Assembly (NCBI GenBank): GCA_009782405.1
Contig: WRJC01000023.1
Span: 1-46,326 of the forward strand
Length of the DNA: 46,326 bases
From: Oscillospiraceae bacterium
GTDB taxonomy: Bacteria; Bacillota_A; Clostridia; Oscillospirales; WRJC01
Direction: 5' to 3'
Part shown: positions 40,615 to 46,326 of the stretch, one piece after another
Position numbering within the stretch: position 1 is the first letter of the stretch
Layout: the number at the start of each line of letters is the position of its first letter
Program-made: the position numbers and the translations under genes
Notes under the pieces: generated by a model
Database searches by the model: none
What the model was told of the DNA's origin: nothing
The model's input: the letters and a program-made list of their open reading frames with translations, nothing else

Positions 40615-41568
40615 CTAAAAAGGGCTTGCGATATTGCCGTAGCCTTTAAAGGGATATTCGATCACAGCCCGACCTGTATAAGCATCCCCGAGCCCGGCAT
40701 ACAAATCGGCGCTGCCGTCATCGCGCATGGCGATGCCGGAGGTGAAAATGCAATCAGCCAGGCTGGGTTTCTTTGCGGGCATATCGGGAAAACATTTTCT
40801 CGTGGCTATGATTCTTTCGTCAAGAATCTTGTTTTTTTGCGGGTCGAACACAAAAGACACCGCCACGTAGACGGCGAGCGTTATTTTGTCTCCGGGGGCT
40901 TCATAGCTCTTATGGCCGATTATGCCCACGAGGCCGGAGTCGAGCATATAGCATTGGTTGCAGCCGCCCCACTCCCCCGCATCGAACATTCCGTCTATTT
41001 TTTTCGCGCTCCCGATTATATCGGCGTTCAGTTCCATGATATCGCCAATGGACGCAAAGCCCACGATTGAAACGGATCCGTGCTCTTTTTCGGTTTCCGC
41101 ATTTTTGGGGCGGGAAAAAACGCCTATTTTATCGGGCATTTGCACCAATCTGATATCTTTCATGAAGTCCGGGCCCGTGGTGAAATAGTATAAATCGTCG
41201 ATATCGGCGCCTTTGTAAAAATAGCCGTAGAGCGTGTCTATATTGCCGCTTTTGTAGCGTACATGGGTGCCGCCCATGACAAGCTCGCCGTTTATTTTGC
41301 TGACATAGGGGTCTTCCAGCTGGTATATCATCCCGTTTTCCACCAAAGAAAATTCATCCGGCGCAGTTTCCGCAAACAGCCGCACCCAAGAGCGCGCCCA
41401 CTGCTCGCGGCGCTCGACGCGCCCATAGATATAGCGCTTGTTTTTCCATACGAACGGAATGGAGCAGTTGTAGACGTCAAAGCCTTCCACACCTTTGAAG
41501 CTGACGAGAAAACTCTCGGTTATTGGGACGCAGCCATCAAACAATTCTTTTTTTTCGCGAAAATTCAT
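40615..41568 (-). CDS. DUF1861-family beta-propeller protein
   Basis: 317 residues from the ATG at 41568, chosen because AAAGGA lies nine bases upstream. The sequence fits the DUF1861 (MTP-1) family, predicted as a five-bladed propeller related to GH43/GH130-type fold enzymes. Visible phrases are 'VYNCSIPFVWKNKRYIYGRVERRE', 'YQLEDPYVSKINGELVMGGTHV', 'FSRP' and 'GLVGIIGHKSYE'. The repeated pattern of acidic residues before Pro-Tyr/Phe strands is typical of sugar-acting propellers. No signal peptide, so cytoplasmic. It lies 42 bases after the solute-binding protein gene and probably shares its transcript, which suggests a role in using the captured sugar. Confidence 0.72.
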   Translation of the reverse strand: MNFREKKELFDGCVPITESFLVSFKGVEGFDVYNCSIPFVWKNKRYIYGRVERREQWARSWVRLFAETAPDEFSLVENGMIYQLEDPYVSKINGELVMGGTHVRYKSGNIDTLYGYFYKGADIDDLYYFTTGPDFMKDIRLVQMPDKIGVFSRPKNAETEKEHGSVSIVGFASIGDIMELNADIIGSAKKIDGMFDAGEWGGCNQCYMLDSGLVGIIGHKSYEAPGDKITLAVYVAVSFVFDPQKNKILDERIIATRKCFPDMPAKKPSLADCIFTSGIAMRDDGSADLYAGLGDAYTGRAVIEYPFKGYGNIASPF

Positions 41569-41610
41569 TTGCTTTTTTCCTTTCATCGATATATTGGTTA
41601 TTTCAAAACT

Positions 41611-43086
41611 CTAATCAAAAGCGGCCAAAAACTTTTCAAGCGCATTGTCAAATTTGGCCGCGTTTTTTTCGTACTCGGACGCGAAACTGCGTTTGTAATA
41701 CACGCAGTCCCTTATTATGAAGCCCGCGCGTTCAAGCTGCATCGAAAACACTATGCCGAAATCGAAGTTCAGGCCCTTGCGTATGATATCAAGCATTTCG
41801 GCCGATTCGTCGTCGCGCGAATATTTGCTCTTTAAGGCGACGTCGTAATATGCGGGGATGACAATCTTGTTGCTTGCGACGCATAGCGCTTCCGTTATCA
41901 GCCCCGCAAAATCAATGTCTGCCGCATCGGCGGGTATTCCGAACAGCGTATGCTGGTCGCGCGACGATGTTTTGTACTGCTCCTGCGCTTTTGTCTGCTT
42001 AGGGTACGGCAGTATGCCGAAGTCGGCTTCCATCGCCCTGAGTTCCTCGGCGTAATTGAGCAGACACGGGAAAAACAGTATTTGGTTCTGCGTGAACATT
42101 TGTATTGCCTGTTCGTTGATCTCCTGATTGAACACTATTCCGTCGGTAGAATATGCAAGTTCATACATTTTTTCAGACAGCCCGTACACTTCCTGGGAAC
42201 CGAGGTTGAATGCGGGTATTCCCGATGAATCCTTTGCCATTATGGGTATATTGAAAGCGTTATGAAAATTGTTGAACTGCAAATCGTCATAGAACAATGT
42301 CCCGTACTGGTCGTGCTGGTTCATTTTGCCGTCGCTATTCAAATCTATCGCGAGCCCCTTGCTCATATCGATCATTTTGTCGAGCGTCCATTCGCCGTTT
42401 TTCACAAATGCATACGGATTGTCAAGCCCCAGATCCTGCAGCATTGCCTTGTTGAAAAATATTGTCATGATAGTTTCCCAAAGATTGGTCGTTATATCCC
42501 CGGGAACGACAAACAATTTTCCCTTTATGGTGAGTTCGTTCACGGCGTGCTGTGACCACCACGGTTCAGTGAGGCGAAGATGGGGGATATCCAAAAGATT
42601 CAAATAAAGGCCTGCCCCTATGAGGCTGCCTATGTACGCGGCGTATCCGTCAACCAAATCAAACGCCGCGTCCCCTGCCATAATGGAATTTTTGAGAGTA
42701 TTCAAAAATGTATTCTGCGTGTCCCACTCCCCCGCAACCGATATCACTTTTATTGCCACGTCGAACTTTTCTTCCACGGTCCTGTTGCGCATATATACGG
42801 CGTCGTTTATTATGTCGCCTGTTTCTTCTCCCACGTCAAATTGTTTTGTCTGCGTTTCACGCGATATGATGTTAAAATTTTTGCCGTCGTATGTTTTTGC
42901 TTCAAGCCCGGAAAACATATCGACTTGGTCTGCTCCGGGATTTTGGTGTTCGTCGCCTGATATTTCAATATCGGCTATGTTGGGCGCATCGCTTTCTTCG
43001 GTCGTGCCGCACGCCGAAACCAGCGGCAATGAAACGACGGCTATGGAGAAAAATAAAACAGATAATTTAAATAATGGTTTTTTCAT
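41611..43086 (-). CDS. Extracellular solute-binding lipoprotein (ABC sugar type), paralogue 2
   Basis: 491 residues. The signal peptide ends in lipobox 'LVSAC' (lipid Cys 26). AAGGGGGG lies seven bases before the ATG. The mature protein aligns along its length with the protein at 21725: 'EETGDIINDAVYMRNRTVEEKF', 'PYAFVKNGEWTLDK', the EF-hand-like 'DLNSDGKMNQHD', 'MEADFGILPYPK' and 'IPAYYDVALKSKYSRDDES'. No permease or ATPase lies beside it. It begins the unit that continues into the DUF1861 gene. A strong promoter with an operator-like repeat lies upstream. Confidence 0.9.
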   Translation of the reverse strand: MKKPLFKLSVLFFSIAVVSLPLVSACGTTEESDAPNIADIEISGDEHQNPGADQVDMFSGLEAKTYDGKNFNIISRETQTKQFDVGEETGDIINDAVYMRNRTVEEKFDVAIKVISVAGEWDTQNTFLNTLKNSIMAGDAAFDLVDGYAAYIGSLIGAGLYLNLLDIPHLRLTEPWWSQHAVNELTIKGKLFVVPGDITTNLWETIMTIFFNKAMLQDLGLDNPYAFVKNGEWTLDKMIDMSKGLAIDLNSDGKMNQHDQYGTLFYDDLQFNNFHNAFNIPIMAKDSSGIPAFNLGSQEVYGLSEKMYELAYSTDGIVFNQEINEQAIQMFTQNQILFFPCLLNYAEELRAMEADFGILPYPKQTKAQEQYKTSSRDQHTLFGIPADAADIDFAGLITEALCVASNKIVIPAYYDVALKSKYSRDDESAEMLDIIRKGLNFDFGIVFSMQLERAGFIIRDCVYYKRSFASEYEKNAAKFDNALEKFLAAFD

Positions 43087-43140
43087 GATTATGCCCCCCT
43101 TGAATCTGCTTATATTTTTTTGTTTATTCGCTTTTTATTG

Positions 43141-43152
43141 AAACAACTGTTT
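43141..43152. promoter_or_regulatory. Operator-like AAACAACTGTTT at the solute-binding protein start site
   Basis: The inverted repeat AAACA-AC-TGTTT lies over the predicted transcription start. This is a repressor position. Its core is one base away from the GH4 palindrome at 5853-5864. Confidence 0.5.
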
Positions 43153-43154
43153 TA

Positions 43155-43183
43155 ATTATAGCGTTTTTGTTTCGATTTGTCAA
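43155..43183 (-). promoter_or_regulatory. Promoter of solute-binding protein 2
   Basis: TTGACA (43178-43183) and TATAAT (43155-43160) on the minus strand, 17-base spacer. Confidence 0.85.
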
Positions 43184-43234
43184 GCGACCTTGAACCGGCA
43201 ATTTTATATATTTTTGCCAATTTAGCCAAAATGC

Positions 43235-43263
43235 TTGATTTTCCCTCGGGTTTGTGATAAAAT
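43235..43263 (+). promoter_or_regulatory. Promoter of the AlkZ-like gene
   Basis: TTGATT (43235-43240) and TAAAAT (43258-43263), 17-base spacer. The copy at 35311-35335 has TCGATT instead, so its -35 is weaker. Confidence 0.65.
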
Positions 43264-43312
43264 ATCGCTATATGCGCAAAAAACATATTGTTTTTGGATT
43301 GGGGGAACAGTT

Positions 43313-44368
43313 GTGAACCAAACTAATATAACCGCTCTTCGCATGGAGCGGCAGCACCTCGCGCACAAGGCGGGCGAAAGCGAATACATCGGCCTCTACC
43401 GCGACACGCAGCCGGGGCAGAATGTATACTGGAACGGCTTTGGCGACCCTCCGAGCCTGACTTACCGCGCCGATTTCGACGACATCGAATTCAACCGCGG
43501 GAGGCAGAGAACCCATGCCCTCGTCAAAGGGCGTTTCGCTGGCGGCAACCTCGGCTGGATCATGCCGGAGGATTTGGAGCTGTTCGCCGCCGCGTTCATC
43601 AAGCCGATAGACAGGCTTTCGCCCGCGCAGGCGGTTCTCATGGAGCTTGTCGGGCGCGAGGGGCCGCTTTCCATACAGCAGATGAAAGAGGAAACGGGAA
43701 TGTTGGTCAAAGAGATCACGCCCGCGCTCCACCGTCTGCAGGAAGCGTTTTTGATTTACGAGGACCAGTACGACGGCGAGTGGGACAGGGGCTGGCATGC
43801 GTTCCCCGATATGTTCCCGGATCTCGATTTGGCAAAATACTCGCGGCCCGATGCCCTGAAAATCCTGCTTCAGCGCTTCGCTTTCCGCCATGTGTGCTTT
43901 GACGCGAAAATGGCGAAGTCTTTTTACCGGCTGCCGGAGAAGGACATAAAAGCGGCGATCGCCGATTTGGCCGAAGGAGGCATACTCGCGGAAACCGAAC
44001 ACGGATATATTTTGCGCGAAGATGCAAAAACCCTTGAAAGCTGCGCCGCGGATATGCCGAAATCCGCCTACGCCATGCACAGGGGCGATTTTCTCGTGAA
44101 ATCCAGCGAACATTTGCTAAAAGAGCGATACGCGCACAAATACCCGGACACGCTGTACTATATGCTGATCGACGGCGAATTTCGCGGGGCGGCGGCGGGC
44201 AAGTTCCGGTACACGCCGGAAGTGGAGGATGTCGTGCTCGATTTGCCGGAGGATGAAGCGGCCGCGCGCAAAGACGAGATATTGCGGGCAGTCCATGCCC
44301 TTTGCGGCGCGGGCAATCCGATAAAACGCTACCGGGGGAACTGCCTTACGGCAAAAGAAAGTCTATAA
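43313..44368 (+). CDS. Winged-helix protein resembling AlkZ/YcaQ (HTH_42)
   Basis: 351 residues from the GTG at 43313, with GGGGGA six bases upstream. The N-terminus 'NITALRMERQHLAHKA' matches the opening helix of the HTH_42/AlkZ family. Winged-helix segments follow, around 95-150 ('LSPAQAVLMELVGREGPLSI', 'ALHRLQEAFLIYEDQ') and 180-240 ('ALKILLQRFAFRHV', 'DIKAAIADLAEGGILAE'). The C-terminal strand 'YYMLIDGEFRGAAAGKF' also fits. AlkZ and YcaQ are DNA glycosylases that unhook crosslinks. The catalytic Gln-x-Gln/Asp motif was not found, so this may be a non-catalytic relative. The family call is moderate. Confidence 0.62.
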   Translation: MNQTNITALRMERQHLAHKAGESEYIGLYRDTQPGQNVYWNGFGDPPSLTYRADFDDIEFNRGRQRTHALVKGRFAGGNLGWIMPEDLELFAAAFIKPIDRLSPAQAVLMELVGREGPLSIQQMKEETGMLVKEITPALHRLQEAFLIYEDQYDGEWDRGWHAFPDMFPDLDLAKYSRPDALKILLQRFAFRHVCFDAKMAKSFYRLPEKDIKAAIADLAEGGILAETEHGYILREDAKTLESCAADMPKSAYAMHRGDFLVKSSEHLLKERYAHKYPDTLYYMLIDGEFRGAAAGKFRYTPEVEDVVLDLPEDEAAARKDEILRAVHALCGAGNPIKRYRGNCLTAKESL

Positions 44369-44428
44369 AAAATTTTATTTCAATAGTTTAATATTGGCGA
44401 TCATTTGGGCGGAAAGGCGGTTTTGGCA

Positions 44429-45466
44429 ATGAAATATTTTGTCGGGGCGGACTGCGGCGGAACAAAAAGCGAGATTCTCATCGGCGACGAAACCGGAAAA
44501 TTGACAGGCAAATATATCGGTGCCGGATATTTGGAATTTGCGACGGATTTGCACGCAAAGCTGCAGACAGGAAGCATCGACGCCGAAAAATTCAATTCGG
44601 AATTTATTTCGAAATATTTGGAGCAAACAATAAAACATTTGGATGATGCGTTAGCCCAAAGCAATCTTGGATTATCCGACGTTCACGCTTTGTTTGCAAG
44701 CATGGCGGCAATTAACGGCGGCGATATGCAAATGAATTTCGAAAAAGATCTGCGCGGAAAAATGTCAAATCAAAATGTTTCGGTGCGCAACGATATGTAT
44801 GGGGCGTGGAGAGCGGGTACCGATAAATATCCAAGCGGAGTGATCGCGATCGGGACCGGCACGAACATAATGTTTTTTGACGAAAACGGCTCTTCGACCA
44901 GCGTGGAGGGCAAGATAAAATATCAGGCCGCACGGGCGCTTGGGTTCCGCGCGTTCATGCACGCCTGCTATTCGGCGATCGACCTGTTGGAACCCACGAT
45001 ATTGACTGAGCATATCTGCGAGTTCGCAAAGACAGAAACGCTCGAAGAAGCATTTGCAAAAACAAATTATGGGAGTGACATAAATTCACTGCCATATCAT
45101 CAATTTGTCCCTTATGTATACGGCGCGGCAGAAAAAAACGACAGAGTGGCGGAAGATTTCGTAAATCAAACGGGCAGGGGTTTTGCGGAATGCATTTGTG
45201 CGGGCATTGAAGATTTAGGCTGGAAAGACAAGGAAATACCGTTGGTATTGAACGGAGGGGCGTTTAAAGGAAAAGGCTATGTGATGGAAAAGGCCATAAA
45301 GGATTGTTTGGTTGGCTGCCCGAACCTTATTTTGTTTCAGGCGGAACATGAACCCGTTTACGGGGCTCTGATGCTCGCTTATGAAAGTTATAATTACGGG
45401 ACAGCCATTCAAGCGACAGATGAAGAAATTGCAAAATTCGGACTAAAAAGAAAAATTGGCCAATAA
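44429..45466 (+). CDS. BadF/BadG-type ATPase, probable N-acetylglucosamine kinase-like
   Basis: 345 residues from the ATG at 44429. The N-terminal ASKHA phosphate loop 'FVGADCGGTKSEILIGDETG' (about 4-23) and the later 'VIAIGTGTNIMFF' and 'VLNGGAFKGKG' fit the BadF/BadG/BcrA/BcrD family. This family includes eukaryotic-type N-acetylglucosamine kinases. The catalytic Asp is likely in 'VRNDMYGAW'. It is somewhat more AT-rich than its neighbours. It lies 60 bases after the AlkZ-like gene with no clear promoter of its own. A kinase acting on an aminosugar from cell-wall or host glycan breakdown is a reasonable guess; the substrate is not shown by sequence. Confidence 0.8.
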   Translation: MKYFVGADCGGTKSEILIGDETGKLTGKYIGAGYLEFATDLHAKLQTGSIDAEKFNSEFISKYLEQTIKHLDDALAQSNLGLSDVHALFASMAAINGGDMQMNFEKDLRGKMSNQNVSVRNDMYGAWRAGTDKYPSGVIAIGTGTNIMFFDENGSSTSVEGKIKYQAARALGFRAFMHACYSAIDLLEPTILTEHICEFAKTETLEEAFAKTNYGSDINSLPYHQFVPYVYGAAEKNDRVAEDFVNQTGRGFAECICAGIEDLGWKDKEIPLVLNGGAFKGKGYVMEKAIKDCLVGCPNLILFQAEHEPVYGALMLAYESYNYGTAIQATDEEIAKFGLKRKIGQ

Positions 45467-45506
45467 TTTCTTATGTTATTTTAAATGAAAAAAGGAGCTA
45501 ATCAAC

Positions 45507-45860
45507 ATGGTCACAAATTTATTCAGGTTCAATCTGACCTCCGTGAACCCCAAGGCGCTGGTGGAATTTTACCGCGATGTCATCGGAATGCCCGTGCTGG
45601 GCGAGCTTGATTCGCGCTATGACGGCGTGTCGCTTGGCTTTGTCGCCGAGCCGCATCTTTGTATCTGGCTTGCCGACGAAAACAAAAAGGCCAACAGCGG
45701 CAGCGCCGAGCTGGTTTTTATGTGCGACGATGTGGACAAAACATATGAGCAGTTGCGCCGGCAGGAACCCATTGCCGAGCCCCCGTTTGAAACCTATTGG
45801 GGAGGGCGGGTTTTGGAGTTGCGCGACCCGGATGGAAATCTGGTCCGCCTGAGAACTTGA
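45507..45860 (+). CDS. VOC-superfamily (glyoxalase-like) protein
   Basis: 117 residues, one typical VOC unit built of two beta-alpha-beta-beta-beta halves. Signatures are 'FRFNLTSVNPKALVEFYRDVIGMPVLG' at the N-terminus and 'GGRVLELRDPDGNLVRL' at the C-terminus. Family members bind a metal and act as isomerases, dioxygenases or resistance proteins. Here the usual metal His near the N-terminus is not obvious (Asn in its place), while Glu of 'VLELRDPDGN' is present. AAAGGAG lies upstream of the ATG. It follows the kinase gene by 40 bases. Role unknown. Confidence 0.88.
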   Translation: MVTNLFRFNLTSVNPKALVEFYRDVIGMPVLGELDSRYDGVSLGFVAEPHLCIWLADENKKANSGSAELVFMCDDVDKTYEQLRRQEPIAEPPFETYWGGRVLELRDPDGNLVRLRT

Positions 45861-45886
45861 ATAACCCCGAATTGACAGGCAAAAAA

Positions 45887-45912
45887 AGACAAGGCCGATA
45901 AAAGCCCTGTCT
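45887..45912 (-). terminator. Intrinsic terminator after the AraC fragment
   Basis: On the minus strand AGACAGGGC pairs with GCCTTGTCT (nine pairs, one G-U) around an eight-base loop, followed by seven T. It begins inside the stop codon of the AraC fragment. Confidence 0.78.
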
Positions 45913-46058
45913 TATATGCCCACTATATAGGAGAATATTCGCCCGAACTGATAGGCGTTGCAGCATACTATCTTTTCCAAATCCTTAAAATCAAAATCCT
46001 CTGCAATATGCCCCTCGATGTAGCTTACAGCTTCCGTCATCCGTTTCAAAAAATCCAT
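45912..46058 (-). pseudogene. Truncated AraC-family regulator
   Basis: 48 residues from an ATG at 46058 with AAAGGA nine bases upstream. The sequence 'MDFLKRMTEAVSYIEGHI' to 'FGRIFSYIVG' matches the first half of an AraC DNA-binding domain, like residues 1-48 of the intact regulator at 34165 ('MDWIQRMNLVLDYIENNL'). It then stops at a TAA directly joined to a terminator. The second helix-turn-helix and any effector domain are missing and not found nearby. It is probably a relic; a short dominant-negative peptide is conceivable but unsupported. Confidence 0.75.
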
Positions 46059-46105
46059 GGCACTCAATCCTTTCGCTATGATTGTACACCGGCCGTCAAA
46101 TAAAT

Positions 46106-46136
46106 ACCTTGCATTTTTGCGACAATTATGCAAGGT
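46106..46136. promoter_or_regulatory. Inverted repeat upstream of the AraC fragment
   Basis: ACCTTGCAT (46106-46114) and ATGCAAGGT (46128-46136) are perfect nine-base arms, 13 bases apart. A TACAAT (46083-46088, minus strand) may be the -10 box, placing the repeat near -44. It looks like a regulator site kept after the regulator was truncated. Confidence 0.5.
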
Positions 46137-46201
46137 TGCTGTGTGTTTTCCAAATTATGTTTTTTCAAACCGTATTTCCGCACCGCTCACATCCGTTCTT
46201 T

Positions 46202-46324
46202 TCATATAACGCCAATTTCGGGGATATCATCGTGCGTGGCCATGGTTTGCGAAAAATACCACGCAGGCACTGGATTTCGCATATCGTCAAACCAGACTAA
46301 ATATGCTTTGCTCCAGTCCTGGTC
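46202..46324 (-). CDS. Possible 3' end of a gene entering from the right edge
   Basis: On the minus strand the frame is open from the window edge for about 40 codons and ends 'FSQTMATHDDIPEIGVI' before a TGA. It begins 'DQDWSKAYLVWFDDMRN'. The residue mix looks like a real protein, but no family was recognised. An open stretch this short could be chance. Confidence 0.35.
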   Translation of the reverse strand, partial: DQDWSKAYLVWFDDMRNPVPAWYFSQTMATHDDIPEIGVI

Positions 46325-46326
46325 GT

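Larger units (their letters stand above)
43130..43355. repeat. Copy 2 of the duplicated divergent promoter region
   Basis: This is the intact version of the repeat at 35202-35423. It separates the solute-binding protein gene from the divergent AlkZ-like gene and includes the GTG start and first 14 or so codons of the latter. Confidence 0.92.

Noticed and set aside
1..46326. tRNA or rRNA genes
   Set aside because: No T-loop plus acceptor pairing was noticed in any intergenic region, and the gaps are mostly too short.

Overview
The window looks like chromosomal DNA of a Gram-positive Bacillota, most likely a Clostridia-type anaerobic carbohydrate fermenter. Base composition is near 50% GC by eye. 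Genes have strong AGGAGG-like ribosome sites, several TTG or GTG starts, and many sigma-A promoters with exactly 17 bases between the -35 and -10 boxes. Exported proteins carry lipoprotein or signal peptides, and one has a C-terminal sorting signal. Fhs and FolD indicate folate one-carbon metabolism. No phage, IS transposase, CRISPR array, tRNA or rRNA was seen.

Bases 1-10.7 kb: the 3' part of a secreted RCC1-repeat protein is followed by a long minus-strand housekeeping block. Read in the direction of transcription this is rpsO, pnp, fhs, a YgjV-like membrane protein, a GH4 alpha-galactosidase with its own promoter, tsaE, tsaB, a TrmH-family methyltransferase and a Tim44-like zinc-ribbon membrane protein. 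Bases 10.9-19.4 kb: an ADP-ribosylglycohydrolase, a 1890-residue surface protein with DUF11 repeats and an SPQTG sorting signal, and a convergent galactokinase. Bases 19.6-28.1 kb: a duplicated-module membrane protein, a DUF4082 lipoprotein, folD, a solute-binding lipoprotein, a zinc-ribbon membrane protein, a membrane-anchored J-domain protein, a GNAT enzyme and a membrane-anchored beta-propeller. Bases 28.3-35.1 kb: a GH38 alpha-mannosidase, an ECF sigma/anti-sigma pair, a sugar isomerase-like TIM barrel and an AT-rich AraC regulator.

Bases 35.2-46.3 kb: the most unusual stretch. A 0.4-kb scar at 35202-35620 joins a copy of the divergent promoter found at 43130-43355 to the last codons and terminator of a second alpha-mannosidase gene. 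Beyond it, on the minus strand in transcription order, are a second solute-binding lipoprotein, a DUF1861 protein, a LuxR regulator fused to a 12-TM transporter-like domain, and a 1103-residue surface protein. The promoter of that last gene has a palindrome near -40. On the plus strand are an AlkZ-like winged-helix protein, a BadF/GlcNAc-kinase-like protein and a VOC protein. The window ends with a truncated AraC fragment and a possible partial gene.

Functionally, several genes fit capture and breakdown of galactosides, mannosides and aminosugars (two solute-binding lipoproteins, GH4, GalK, GH38, DUF1861, BadF-type kinase, TIM barrel). They are scattered rather than in one polysaccharide locus, and no ABC permease is present. 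Several large exported proteins suggest active contact with surfaces or polymers. Function calls rest on motifs read by eye; no database search was run.
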